The translations under genes were made by a program, and so were the position numbers. Source: Nonomuraea thailandensis (lineage in GTDB: Bacteria > Actinomycetota > Actinomycetes > Streptosporangiales > Streptosporangiaceae). Taken from it: a DNA stretch of 64,000 bases. Shown here one piece after another: positions 8,010 to 17,900 of this stretch. The stretch's first letter is position 1. Every line of letters starts with the position of its first letter. Location of the stretch: assembly GCF_024172165.1 (NCBI RefSeq), contig NZ_JAMZEB010000001.1:620001-684000 (forward strand). The letters run 5' to 3'. The notes beneath the pieces are model-generated. The model worked only from the letters and a program-made list of their open reading frames with translations. It ran no database searches and was not told the DNA's origin.

Positions 8010-9868
8010 CCAGCACCTTGTACGTGACCGGCCTGTCGATCCCCACAGGCGAACCACCGCGGGCGAGCAGCCTACCGATCTTGTCTAGTTGCCGGCCGAA
8101 CGTCCAGGTCCTCGACGCCGACCAGGAGATGAGGGCGGGTATGGAGTACGGCAGCCCGCCGACGCTGCTGCCGTACACCAGGCAGGAGGGCTACGGACGC
8201 AACCGTGCTGACCGGGACCATGTGGCGATCGTGCTGGAGAACGAGACGCTGTGCGCGACCTTCCTGCCCGAGCACGGCGGTCGGCTCTGGTCGCTGACGC
8301 ACAAGCCAACAGGGCGCGATCTCCTCCATCGCAACCCCCTCTTGCAGCACGCCAATCTGGCCCTCCGAGACGCTTGGTTCGCCGGCGGCGTCGAGTGGAA
8401 CCTCGGCACCACCGGCCATTGGGGGCTGACGAGCAGCCCGCTGCACGCCGCTCGCGCGGAGCGGCCGGTCGGCACGCCCGTGCTGCGTCTGTACGAGTTC
8501 GAGCGGATGCGCAGGCTGGTGGTGCAGATCGACGCCTACCTGCCGAGTGGATCGCCGGTGTTGTTCGTGCACATCAAGCTGCACAATCCGCACGGCCATG
8601 AGGTACCGGTCTACTGGTGGTCGAACCTCGCCGTGCCAGAAACTCCCGACACCCGGGTTCTCACTCCCGCCGAGCATGCCTACCAGTATGGATACGGAGC
8701 CAAACTGCGGCGGATACGCCTCTTGCCAGACGCCGGATATCCGGCACGCCAGCAAAGCGCGAGTGACCACTTCTTCGAGCTGGACGCCGGGCAGCCTCCG
8801 TGGATCGCGGCCCTGGACGGCGACGGCCGCGGCATCGCCCACGCATCCACCGCCCGCCTGCGCGGGCGCAAGCTGTTCTGCTGGGGGACGGGCCCCGGCG
8901 GCCGCCACTGGCAGGAGTGGCTCAGCGGACCCGACAACCTCTACCTGGAGATCCAAGGCGGTCTGGCTCGCACCCAACTCGAGCACTTGCCCATCTCCGC
9001 GGCCACGAACTGGTCCTGGCTGGAAGCGTTCGGCATGGCGGAGGCCGACCCTGTGGCGGTGCACGGTGCGTGGGCCGACGCCACAGCCGCCGCAGGCGAC
9101 GCGGTGAAGGATCTGATCCCGCCAGGGCTTCTCGAGGATGAACTGGCGGCGGCCAGGCTGTGGCACGACTTTCCACCGATAGAACAACTGCACACCGGCT
9201 CCGGCTGGGGAGCGCTGGAGAGGGCGGCCGACGTCCTGCCGGACCTTCCCGCCGTGCCGTTTGGCCAGCCTGGGCCGGACCAGGAGCCGTGGTTGCATCT
9301 CCTCAAGAGCGGCGAGCTTCCCGCCACTGACCCGCCAGCCCTCCCGGTGATCGGACAGCCGTGGCGCCGGCTCCTCGAACAGCACGTGCCCGATTGGCAT
9401 GCTCTCCTCCACCTGGGCCTACTGCGCATGGCCGATGGCGACACCGATGGCGCGCGCGAGGCCTGGACGACCTCGCTCAGCCTGCGGAGCACCCCCTGGG
9501 CCCTGCGCAACCTGGCATGGCTGGAGGAGCCGGACGAGCGAGCCAACCTCCTCCTCCAGGCACAGGCGATGCTTCCGCGGCTGCGGCAACTCACCGTGGA
9601 GACGCTGGAGGCGCTGCTGGCCGCCAACCGCCCAGCGACCGCGCTCGACGTCATCGACTCGCTGGACGGGCACGACAGCCGCGTGACGCTGCTGGAGTGC
9701 CGTGCCGCACTCGCCGCAGGCGATCTGGCCCGCGCGAAGAGGCTGCTCGATGATGAGCTTCAGGTGCCTGATTTGGGGGAAGGCGAGGACGACCTGAGCG
9801 AGCTCTGGCAGGCTGTGCATGGCCGAGACCGGCCGATTCCTCCGCGGTATGACTTCCGCATGCGCTGA
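8006..9868 (+). CDS. DUF5107 domain protein with C-terminal TPR region (copy 1)
   Basis: A 620-aa protein, last gene of the overlapping operon (4-nt overlap). The first about 330 residues form a DUF5107 domain, recognised by GGRLWSLTHKPTGRDLLHRN, FAGGVEWNLG and WWSNLAVPETP. The beta-rich, aromatic-rich pattern suggests a galactose-mutarotase-like carbohydrate fold (inference). From about residue 450 helical TPR-like repeats follow (LLHLGLLRMADGDTDGAREAW and so on). It ends in YDFRMR. No signal peptide is seen. DUF5107 proteins often accompany glycan degradation genes; no reaction is established. A strongly similar paralog is encoded tail-to-tail immediately downstream. Confidence 0.82.
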   Translation: MTSTLYVTGLSIPTGEPPRASSLPILSSCRPNVQVLDADQEMRAGMEYGSPPTLLPYTRQEGYGRNRADRDHVAIVLENETLCATFLPEHGGRLWSLTHKPTGRDLLHRNPLLQHANLALRDAWFAGGVEWNLGTTGHWGLTSSPLHAARAERPVGTPVLRLYEFERMRRLVVQIDAYLPSGSPVLFVHIKLHNPHGHEVPVYWWSNLAVPETPDTRVLTPAEHAYQYGYGAKLRRIRLLPDAGYPARQQSASDHFFELDAGQPPWIAALDGDGRGIAHASTARLRGRKLFCWGTGPGGRHWQEWLSGPDNLYLEIQGGLARTQLEHLPISAATNWSWLEAFGMAEADPVAVHGAWADATAAAGDAVKDLIPPGLLEDELAAARLWHDFPPIEQLHTGSGWGALERAADVLPDLPAVPFGQPGPDQEPWLHLLKSGELPATDPPALPVIGQPWRRLLEQHVPDWHALLHLGLLRMADGDTDGAREAWTTSLSLRSTPWALRNLAWLEEPDERANLLLQAQAMLPRLRQLTVETLEALLAANRPATALDVIDSLDGHDSRVTLLECRAALAAGDLARAKRLLDDELQVPDLGEGEDDLSELWQAVHGRDRPIPPRYDFRMR

Positions 9869-9886
9869 TCACATGCGGAAGTCGTA
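9848..9886. terminator. Bidirectional hairpin formed by the two DUF5107 gene ends
   Basis: Arms 9848-9862 and 9872-9886 are a 15-bp inverted repeat (12 bp perfect, then one T/G mismatch and two more pairs) with a 9-nt spacer holding both stop codons. It exists because both converging genes encode YDF-Arg-Met at their C-termini. It has no T-tract, so a strict rho-independent terminator is not shown, but the transcripts on each strand would fold here. Confidence 0.55.
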
Positions 9887-11818
9887 GAGGCAGGGCAGGG
9901 GGTTGTCACGACGAATGCTGATCCGGTCGGCGCCGGTCAACACACCCTGTCCGGCCGCGATGCGCCGTTCGTGGTACGCCCACCACAAGCTGTCGAGCGG
10001 CAGGCTTTCACCTTCCTTCAGGTCGTCCACCACGATGCCCGCGGTTAGAAGTCGCTCGGCCCGCCGCAGGTCCCCGAAAGCCAGCGCCGCCACGCACTCC
10101 AGGTATCGGACGCGGCCGTGCGCGTAGTCCGCCGCGTCCAGTCCGTTGACGACCGCGAGAGCGTCGCCCGGTCTGCCGGCCTCGACCAATACCGTCAGCG
10201 TCTCGATGGTCAGCGGTCGGAGACCAGGAGCCAGCCGGTGCGCCTGCAGCATGCCCTCGGCTGCGCGCGCCAAGTCTCCGTCGAGGGCCTCGGCCATCGC
10301 CAGATTGCGCAGCGCCCACGCATTGCGGTCGGCAGCCAGCGACCTGACCCATGCTACTTTCGCCCCCTCCCGATCTCCAGAGTGCCAGCGGGCCACCCCC
10401 AAGTGCAGCAGCGTGAACCATGAGGGGTTTGCTTGTTCGAGCAGCGTGAGCCAGCGGGGGCCAACCGCGTAGGACGACGGCGGCAGGCTGCTCGAGGGCG
10501 TGGGCATGGTGCCCGTTTCCACCAGCATCCGCCAGGAGTTCTGGTCGCGACCGATTGTGTCCTGGCCGAACGGCGTGCCAGGCAGGTCGAGGCCTTCCAG
10601 CGCGCCCCAGCCGGAGCCGCGCTGCAGCGTCTTGGCCGGGGGGGCATCGGCCCACGCGGCCGCCTTAGTGAGCTCGGCGTCCAGAACCCCTGCGGGGATG
10701 AGTTCGTCAACGGCGACAGCGGCCGCCGCGCATGCTCGTGACCACTCGGACGAGTGCACTTCGACCACCGGTAGCTCCCCGGCGCCGTACGCCTCCATCC
10801 ACGACCACGAAGCCCCGCCGGGAAAGGGGACGTGCTCCAATTGGGTACGGGTCAGGCCCACCTGAATCTCCAGATAGGCTGAGCCAGGGCCGGACAGCCA
10901 CTGCTGCCAGTTGCACCCTCCGACGCCATTGCCCCATCGGAACTGCTTCCGTCCTCTGACCCGCCCTTGTGTCGTGGTGTGGAGAAGGCCCGCGCCCTCG
11001 GCATCGACGGCCGCGATCCACGGCCGTACACCATCGGGGATGTCGTAGAACAAATCGGTGGCACCCTCGCACCTGCCGGGGTAGCTGCTGTCCTCCCCAT
11101 CGTGCTCAGGAATCGTCACCTGACGAAGCACGCCACCGGCCATTCGATGCGCGGTGACTGCGGGGGCGATCACCCTGGTGCCAGGCGTCTCAGGCACTGC
11201 GATGTCGGTCCACCAGAACAGGGGAACCTCGTGGTCGTTGGGATTGCGTATCCGAACGTGGACGAAGAGGACGGCTGATCCCTCCGGCAGGTAGGCGTCC
11301 ACCTGGAAGACGAGCCGGCGCATACGCTCCAACTCGTACAGCCGGAGAACCGGCGTCCCGTCCGGCTGCTCGACGCGAATGGCATGGAGTGGTGAACAAG
11401 TCAGCGGCGTGTGGCCGAACGTACCGATGTTCCACTCGACTCCGCCGGCGAACCAGGCGTTCCGGAGCCCCAAGTTGGCGGGCTGCATGATGGCGTTGCG
11501 GTGCAGGAGCTCGCGTCCTGTCGGCAGGTGGGTCAGAGACCACAGTCTCCCACCGTATTCCAGCAGGAATTCCGCCCGCAGGATCCCGTTGCTCAAGACC
11601 GCTGTGCGCACCGGCCGTTCGACTCTGTCCCTGCTGTAGCCGTCCTGCATGGTGTACGGGAGGAGCGAACCCCCGAACGTGTAGCCGAGCCCCGCGGCAA
11701 TCTCCGCATCTTGCACGCTCGGCATGAAGTAGTGCATCTCACGCAGTGGCGGCAGCGGGTTGTCCGGCCCAAGTGGAGCAACTGAGAGGGTGCGCTGGGC
11801 CAGTTCCAGATGGGTCAC
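9869..11818 (-). CDS. DUF5107 domain protein with C-terminal TPR region (copy 2)
   Basis: A 649-aa paralog of the 8006-9868 product, convergent with it and without a single intervening base. It has the same blocks: GGRLWSLTHLPTGRELLHRN, FAGGVEWNIG, VDAYLPEGSAVLFVHVRI, WWTDIAVPETPGTRV and the C-terminal YDFRM. GTG 11818 is taken as the start because the longer open frame would run into the divergent DeoR-type gene. MHYFMPS about 27 residues in is an alternative start. The C-terminal half is again TPR-like. Retaining two diverged copies suggests different oligosaccharide partners or a heteromer. Function unknown. Confidence 0.8.
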   Translation of the reverse strand: MTHLELAQRTLSVAPLGPDNPLPPLREMHYFMPSVQDAEIAAGLGYTFGGSLLPYTMQDGYSRDRVERPVRTAVLSNGILRAEFLLEYGGRLWSLTHLPTGRELLHRNAIMQPANLGLRNAWFAGGVEWNIGTFGHTPLTCSPLHAIRVEQPDGTPVLRLYELERMRRLVFQVDAYLPEGSAVLFVHVRIRNPNDHEVPLFWWTDIAVPETPGTRVIAPAVTAHRMAGGVLRQVTIPEHDGEDSSYPGRCEGATDLFYDIPDGVRPWIAAVDAEGAGLLHTTTQGRVRGRKQFRWGNGVGGCNWQQWLSGPGSAYLEIQVGLTRTQLEHVPFPGGASWSWMEAYGAGELPVVEVHSSEWSRACAAAAVAVDELIPAGVLDAELTKAAAWADAPPAKTLQRGSGWGALEGLDLPGTPFGQDTIGRDQNSWRMLVETGTMPTPSSSLPPSSYAVGPRWLTLLEQANPSWFTLLHLGVARWHSGDREGAKVAWVRSLAADRNAWALRNLAMAEALDGDLARAAEGMLQAHRLAPGLRPLTIETLTVLVEAGRPGDALAVVNGLDAADYAHGRVRYLECVAALAFGDLRRAERLLTAGIVVDDLKEGESLPLDSLWWAYHERRIAAGQGVLTGADRISIRRDNPLPCLYDFRM

Positions 11819-11900
11819 AGGCCCATGATGGAAGCGGTTGCCACATACATGCAACAACGGGGCATGATAGCGACATCTTATTGCCCAGCAGGGAGTGCCA
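11819..11900. promoter_or_regulatory. Divergent promoter region with GTTGC-N9-GCAAC palindrome
   Basis: The gap between the second DUF5107 gene and the DeoR-type gene contains GTTGC at 11837-11841 and GCAAC at 11851-11855, an inverted repeat with 9-nt spacing. It is a candidate autoregulatory operator. GGGAG at 11891-11895 is the ribosome site for GTG 11901. Confidence 0.35.
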
Positions 11901-12686
11901 GTGAATCGCCATGATCGGTGGAACAGGCTTCTGGAGCTGCTCGCGGAGCAGGGACAGCTCAACATAGAGGACACCGCCGCGCTGCTCGGAGTGTCCGACG
12001 CCACCATGCGACGCGACTTCGACGAACTGGCCAGCCAACAACTGCTCATCAGGACCAGAGGCGGAGCCACCGCTCACAGTGTCGCCTATGAGCTACCCCT
12101 AAGGTACAAGACCGCCCGGCAAGCTCCGGAGAAGCAGCGCATCGGAGCGGCGGCCGCCGCGCTCGTCCCCGCGGGGTCCACGGTAGGCATGAACGGCGGC
12201 ACAACTACGACCGAGGTGGCCCGCGCGCTGGCGACCCGCGTGGACCTCAACGAGGAACAGCCGAGCCCCGCCATCACTGTCGTCACCAATGCCCTCAACA
12301 TCGCCAGCGAACTGGTGGTCAGGCCGCACATTAGCGTGGTCGTCACCGGAGGCGCAGCCCCGCCCAAGTCGTATCAACTCCTTGGCTCGGTCGCCCAGGC
12401 GATGTTGGCGTCCATCGCGCTCGATGTGGCGATCATCGGCGTCGACGCCGTCGACATTAAGCACGGCATCAGCGCCAAGAGTGACGAAGAGGCCAGCATC
12501 AGCCGACTCATCGCCGCTCACGCCGACCAGGTCATCGTCGTTGCCGATGGCTCCAAGCTAGGGCGGCGGGCTTTCTCCCGTATCTGCCTGATGCAAAAGG
12601 TGGACATCCTCGTCACCGACAACACTTCACCCACCGACGCGGTGACCATGCTGACCGACGCGGGAGTGAAGGTTCTCCAAGCCTGA
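11901..12686 (+). CDS. DeoR/GlpR-family transcriptional repressor
   Basis: About 261 aa. The N-terminal DeoR winged helix (RWNRLLELLAEQGQLNIEDT, then LGVSDATMRRDFDELASQQL) is followed by the DeoR C-terminal sugar-phosphate sensor domain with GMNGGTTTTEVARAL and VVVADGSKLGRRAF. GTG 11901 is preferred over GTG 11895 because the GGGAG is correctly spaced only for the former. Family members repress sugar catabolic operons and are released by a pathway intermediate. It closes the carbohydrate island and is the natural candidate regulator of the GH20 operon and both DUF5107 genes. No direct evidence for the ligand. Confidence 0.88.
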   Translation: MNRHDRWNRLLELLAEQGQLNIEDTAALLGVSDATMRRDFDELASQQLLIRTRGGATAHSVAYELPLRYKTARQAPEKQRIGAAAAALVPAGSTVGMNGGTTTTEVARALATRVDLNEEQPSPAITVVTNALNIASELVVRPHISVVVTGGAAPPKSYQLLGSVAQAMLASIALDVAIIGVDAVDIKHGISAKSDEEASISRLIAAHADQVIVVADGSKLGRRAFSRICLMQKVDILVTDNTSPTDAVTMLTDAGVKVLQA

Positions 12687-13095
12687 TCTACCTCACGCTG
12701 GCTTCGTCCCCACCTCGATATCCGCTGGAACACTGCACTGCTTTCATGGCAATAACACTCTGCGCATGTCGGATCGGAGCCACTTCGACTTACGGAGCCA
12801 CCGTCATGAACATCGGTCGCTTTCGGCTTGGAGCACGCAAATCACGATATATCCCTTTGGCCAGTCAGACTTCTATCAAAGCTATCTACCGGATACAGCT
12901 TCGCTCCACCCTTATTCCTGCCAAACGTAGATGTTCGACGGCCAAGATCGTTAGGTTGGCGCCATGAGCTGACGTGAAAGTGCCGCGAGGTGAACATCAT
13001 GCGACCTGCCCAGCCGAAGATCGCCGAGCCGTCCGGGAGGTCCACCGGACCATGAACAGCTCGGTCAACGCGACAAACCCGAGGAAGCCTTCAAT
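12687..13095. other. Intergenic stretch without recognisable genes
   Basis: About 410 bp of visibly lower GC than the flanks. A 73-codon open frame at 12746 has no convincing ribosome site or family resemblance. I see no IS ends and no RNA gene here. Confidence 0.4.
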
Positions 13096-13301
13096 GCTTC
13101 GCCCGATACGGCCTGGACCTCCCGTCCACGGAAATCACCAGGATGCTGCTCGACGGCGGCGTGGCCGTACGGTCCGGCAGCGAATACGGCCCGAGCGGCG
13201 AAGGCCTCATACGGCTGTCCTTCGTCGCCGATCTCGGTACGCTCGCGGCAGGTTTGGATCGGATCGAGACTATTGTGCTGCGACTACGGGAGACACGCTG
13301 A
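13096..13301 (+). pseudogene. C-terminal remnant of a PLP-dependent aminotransferase
   Basis: One frame reads FARYGLDLPSTEITRMLL, then GVAVRSGSEYGPSGEGLIRL, ending LRLRETR-stop at 13301. The SGSEYGPSGEG-IRLSF block is the classic C-terminal arginine motif of class I/II aminotransferases and PatB-like C-S lyases. Only about the last 65 residues remain; no lysine-containing catalytic part exists upstream. The TetR-type pseudogene starts 6 nt after its stop, suggesting the two were once a unit. Confidence 0.65.
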
Positions 13302-13307
13302 CCACCA

Positions 13308-13903
13308 TGACCAACGAGCGTGGCGGCGGCCAGAACAGACCCCGTCGCGATGCCGTACGAAACAGACAGAGGCTGCTGGAAGCGACCGGCAAGATTCTGC
13401 GGACCCGACCGGCCGAGGCCACCATGCCCGTCATCGCCGAGCAGACCGGGCTGTCGGTGGCCACCGCCTATCGCTACTTCCCCACCCTGGAGGAGTGCTG
13501 AACACCTACCTCCACCAGGTGATCAAGCTCCTGCGCGGCTACAGCCACGATAGCCCAAGACCGGGGCCGCCTTGTTCGAGGACGTGGTGGGCGAGTGGGG
13601 CAGGCTCCCGCGCTCTACGGGGACGCCATGGTCCAGTTGCACTCCCGGCGGGGCTTCCTCAGGCGGCTACGCGAAGGGGACCGGGTCATCGCAACGGTCC
13701 GCGACGCCTGGGAGCGCCCCATCCGCAGCCTCATGCATGAGCTCGGCGTCCCCGACGACCGCTTCGACGAGACCCTCTTCCTGTACAACGCGCTGTTCGA
13801 CCCCCGGGAGGTCCTCGACCTCATCGACTCAGGCCTGTCCCAGGAGGAGGCGCTGCGCCACCTCACCGACGCGTTCTACGGTGCCATCCGCGCCCATGCC
13901 TGA
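13308..13903 (+). pseudogene. TetR-family regulator, broken by two frameshifts
   Basis: ATG 13308 starts a TetR N-terminal helix-turn-helix (RQRLLEATGKILRTRPAEAT, then GLSVATAYRYFPTLEE). The frame then stops at 13501, but VLNTYLHQVIKLLRGYSHD continues in another frame. A third frame carries the rest of the ligand domain from about 13595 (REGDRVIATVRDAWERPIRS to FYGAIRAHA-stop). Two small indels, near 13497 and 13560-13590, therefore break a roughly 195-aa protein. Its operon partner was probably the truncated aminotransferase upstream. Confidence 0.75.
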
Positions 13904-14140
13904 GTGTGTCGGCCACCCCCAATGGAGCAGGTCAACGACCCGGTCACGGCGATCGTCGCCGGTCTGATACCGCGTCGGGTCGCGAGTGAAAGCCGACGAC
14001 ACCATGCTCTACACCCTTACGTGGACGGTTTTGCCTACCACCGTGACATCACACTCGCCGACCACCGGGACTCGGCGTAGATGGCAGGTCGCGAGGACCG
14101 CCGTAGCTGTCTGCTGCAGCTGCCAGCGGACGTGGCAAGT

Positions 14141-14310
14141 GGCTCTGGCACAAAGATCGTGATGTGGCCACTCTGGGTGAGCTATGCAAGCAGGATCCTC
14201 TTGCGGAGGAGATCAAGATTCGCCCGGCCGAACATTCGGCGCTTGAGGGCCTTAGAAGTTACGTGGCATCTGGCCGTAGGGGTGATCATGTCTCCTCGGT
14301 CCTGACCACG
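14141..14310 (-). mobile_element. ISL3-family transposase tail and terminal repeat (remnant)
   Basis: Read on the minus strand, HDHPYGQMPR is followed (after one frameshift) by LKRRMFGRANLDLLRKRILLA-stop, the highly conserved C-terminus of ISL3 transposases. About 40 bp beyond the stop, GGCTCTGGCACAAAGATCGT begins at 14141 on the plus strand and looks like the ISL3-type terminal inverted repeat. Everything upstream of the last about 35 codons is gone, cut by the integrase pseudogene. Confidence 0.65.
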
Positions 14311-14326
14311 GAACTGGGAAGATGGC

Positions 14327-14924
14327 TTGAGCGACACGGCGGTGCTGGAGGAGAAGTGGCCGGTGCTGGGCCAGCATGCGCGGGCGGCCGAGTGGCTGCG
14401 TATCTGGGTGGATCTGGGGAGAGCGCCGCGCACGATCGATGCCTATGCGCGGGTTGGCCGAATACTTGCAGGTGTGCGAGCGCGAGGACGTCGATCCGGT
14501 GACGGCCGGCCGGCCGCATTTCGGCGTCTTCGTGCGGGACCTGACCGAGCGTCGGAGCCGTCGGGCGCCAATGTCGTCGCGCTCAATTCGGACTCTGGCT
14601 TGTCGAAGGCCACCATCCAGCAGCGGATCGTGCCGGTCAGGCCGTTCTACGACCACCTCGTGGAGGAAGGGCTGCGGGGATTCCAATCCGGTCGGCCGAG
14701 GGCGTTATACGCCAGGTCGGCGCTGGGGCGGGTCTCAGGGCGGGCATCAGCGTGGTCTGGTGCCCAGGGTGAAGAAGCTGTCGTGGATTCCGACCGAGCA
14801 GCAGTGGAGGAGCGTTCTCACGGTCGCGTCCGATGAACTGATCCGCAACCGCGTGATGCTGCCTTGGCCTACGACGCCGCGTTGCGGCGTGAAGAGCTGT
14901 GCTTGCTGCACCGACGACCCCGCC
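14327..14924 (+). pseudogene. Tyrosine recombinase/integrase remnant with several frameshifts
   Basis: Pieces of one protein appear in alternating frames: HARAAEWLRIWVDLGRAPRT, then GLAEYLQVCEREDVDPVTAG with VFVRDLTERRS, then SKATIQQRIVPVRPFYDHLV, then NPVGRGRYTPGRR with KKLSWIPTEQQWRSVLTVAS, and finally YDAALRREELCLL. This is the SAM-like N-terminal domain and the start of the catalytic domain of a phage-type integrase; ALRREELC holds the first catalytic arginine. At least four frameshifts are present. The rest of the catalytic domain is lost at the junction with the subtilase gene, whose last codon is at 14925. Confidence 0.7.
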
Positions 14925-17900
14925 CTAGCTCGTCAGCCCAAAGGCATTGGGGAGCTCGTGCCGGACACTATTTCCGGCCTGGTCGGACGCCGCCAGGCGG
15001 AGCGACGCGGAAGTCGCCTCAGCAGGCGCAGCCGGCAGCCGTACCGACCGCTGGTCATCCCTGCCACTGACCCGCAGGTCGATCCAAGTGGCTCCGTCGT
15101 CGAAGCTGACCGCAACAGACAACTTGGCCAGCGGGGCTCCGGGGACGCCCGCCTCACGGTAGGCGGTGAGCCTCAGCGTCGAGCCGCCTCTCGCAGCCTC
15201 GTTGCGCTCGTTCAGATCGGCGGTGTATCGGATGTGCAGCAGCGGCTGGACCGCACACCCGGTACCGGCGGGGCAGGTGGAGCCGGACGCGGGCCGTTCA
15301 CTCCGGAATGTCCACTCGCTGCGCATCGCCCGTCCGAACCGGAAGGACGGCGGCAAGAACGTATCCTTCCGGTCGTAGACCAGCCGCAGCGTGGCAGGCG
15401 TGGCGGGTATGGCGTAGCGGCCTAGCTGGTGCTCCGGGGCCTCCGCCGGGATCTGCCGGTCGCCCTCGAACAGCATGACGTCTCGCGCGTCGAGCCCCGT
15501 AGGAGTCGGCGACGTTCCGACCAGATGGCTGCCGGGCACCGGGTCCGTGACGAGCGCCGGATCGGACAGCGCGAGCGTGGGCCGTACCAGCAGGGTGTCG
15601 CCCTGGCGGCAGGTCGTGCATGGGCGGGAGAGCAGCGGATGGGCGGCCGCCGCGCCCGGCGCCGCCGGGGCCGCATTCGTCACCTCAGCGGGGCGAGGTC
15701 CCGCCTTAAGAATGGACAGGCGGTAGGCGAGAAGGTAACCGTCGTAGTCGGTCCAGCGAGCCCAGGTCTGATCACTGCGGACCGGACCGATCAGCTCCGT
15801 CGTCCGGGCTGGCGCGGATGACAGGACTCCGGAGGTGATGCTGCTGGACTCGCCGGTCGCGGGCCACATGCTCAAGTTGTACCGCCACAGTTCCGGCTCG
15901 GCCGAGCCGTGGGTGCGGTGCTCGACCGGAATCTGAGCCAGCTCCCCATCGCCGACCCGGTACTGCAGGGACCCGATGGCGTCCCGCTCGTAGAACTTCA
16001 AGCTGTAGAGGTACGGGCTCTGCCGCCCGCCCACCAGCTTGACCGTGACAGCCCCGTCCGCGAGCCGCTGCGCCAGCCGGTCGCCCTCCGGGGCCGGGAG
16101 CCCCGCGACAGGGATCTTCCTAGCGGTCATGGTCGTGCCCGGTACCCCGATGGCCAGGTCGGGGCTCCACACCAGCGCGCCGATCGCTCCGGCGTCGGCC
16201 AGTGCCGCCTCCTGCTCCGGGTCGAGGAAGGAGGCGTCGGTGTCGAGCAGCGGGATGCGCTTGGGCCGTGCCAGTGCGATCGCGCCGGAGAGCCCGGCGG
16301 CCTCCTCCGGCTCCAGCGTCGCCCCGACGTTCACCAGGCGGGCACGGACGCTCGCGGGGAACCTGGGCACGACGTTCGCGTAGGTGTCGTAGCGGGGGTT
16401 GAGCTTCATGGCCTCGCCGCTGACGCCCGAACTGCTGACGACGGTGCCGCTGATGGGGACGGCGCCCTGCTGCAGGTCGGCGGTGAGCAGGTACTGTCCG
16501 ACGGTCGGCGGGGGCGCGGGGAGCGCCCACATCGACGAGTTGTGATAGCCGGTGATCCAGGCGTTGTAGTCGGACCATTCGCCCACCCGCCGCTGGAACT
16601 TCAGCGTGCCACCATATGCCTCGCTCTGCCGATCGGTCTGGACGCGCACCTGCCGGGCGGCGCTAAGCGACATTCTGGCGCCCTGGATGCCGAGCGGGTT
16701 CACGGAGACCTGTACTTCGGGCAGCGCGAGGACGGCGACGTGATGCTCGCGGTTGAGGGCGAAGCTGACATTGGCCGTGATGGCGTAGCGGCCGGGCCGC
16801 AGCCGGAAGGGCTCGCCGGGGGTTCCGGTGGCCGAGTGCGCGGGGTCGTCGAGGTTCATCGCCTGGACGCCGGAGCTCGCGCTGCAGTCGACGCTGCCGT
16901 AGGTCTTGCAGGGCAGGCCGTTGTGATCATTGATCCAGACGACGAGTTTCGTCGTCTCCGGCTCCCGGACGAAGCCCACAGCCGTGCGCGTGATGCGCCC
17001 GCTCGTGTCGGTGGCGGTTACAGTCCCGCTGTAGCTGCCATGGGGCAACCGTGCCGGGTCAAGGGTGACGTCCATGGAGGCCTCGCCGCCGCTGGGCACG
17101 CTCAGGGTGCCCGGCATCGTGAACGCACCGTCCGGCGCCGGTGCCCCGGTCACGGCGTTGTGGAGGGACGCCTTGACCGTCAGGGTGGCGTCCTGCGAGC
17201 CGGTGGCGGTGTAGGTGAGCGTCCGCGTCACCTTGTCCGTCGACGGCTCGTCCGACCGTCCGAGGTCGAGCGCGCCCTCGCTGACGACCGTCTGCTCGAC
17301 GGCGGCGGCCACGTCGAGGCGTCCGGCGCCCACCTCGAACACCGACCTGCCGGCTTCGTGGGCGGAGGCGGTCAGGGCGTGCTTCAGTTCGGCCGCCTTC
17401 CAGCCGGGCTGGCGCTGCGCCAGCACGGCGGCCGCACCGGCGACGTGCGGAGTGGCCATCGAGGTCCCGGACGCCCTGGTGTAATGATCGTTGATCGGGG
17501 TGCCCATGGAGGTGCCCGCCGCCCGGGCGGCCGCGATCGCCACACCTGGCGCGGCGATGTCCGGCTTGAGGACGCGGGGGTAGTCGTATGGCAATGGGCC
17601 GCGAGAAGAGAAACCCGCCGTCCGGTCGGCGGAGTCGACCCCCGCCACGGTGAGAGCCGACTCGGCCACGCCGGGGGTGTCCACGGTGGAGGCCACCGGG
17701 CCCGCGTTGCCCGTGGCGATCACGAACAGGGCGCCGCTCGAGGTGGTCAGCCGGTTCACCGCCTGAGCCATCAGGTCCTCGGACTCCTGGGCCGGCGCCG
17801 GCCCGCCGAGGCTGAGGTTCACCACGGCGGCGCCTTGCGCGGCGGCCCATTCCATGCCGGCGATGATGTCGGAGGTCAGGCCGTTGCCATCGTTCCCCAG

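Noticed and set aside
12746..12967. 73-codon open frame in the intergenic stretch after the DeoR-type gene
   Set aside because: No ribosome site, atypical composition and no recognisable motif.
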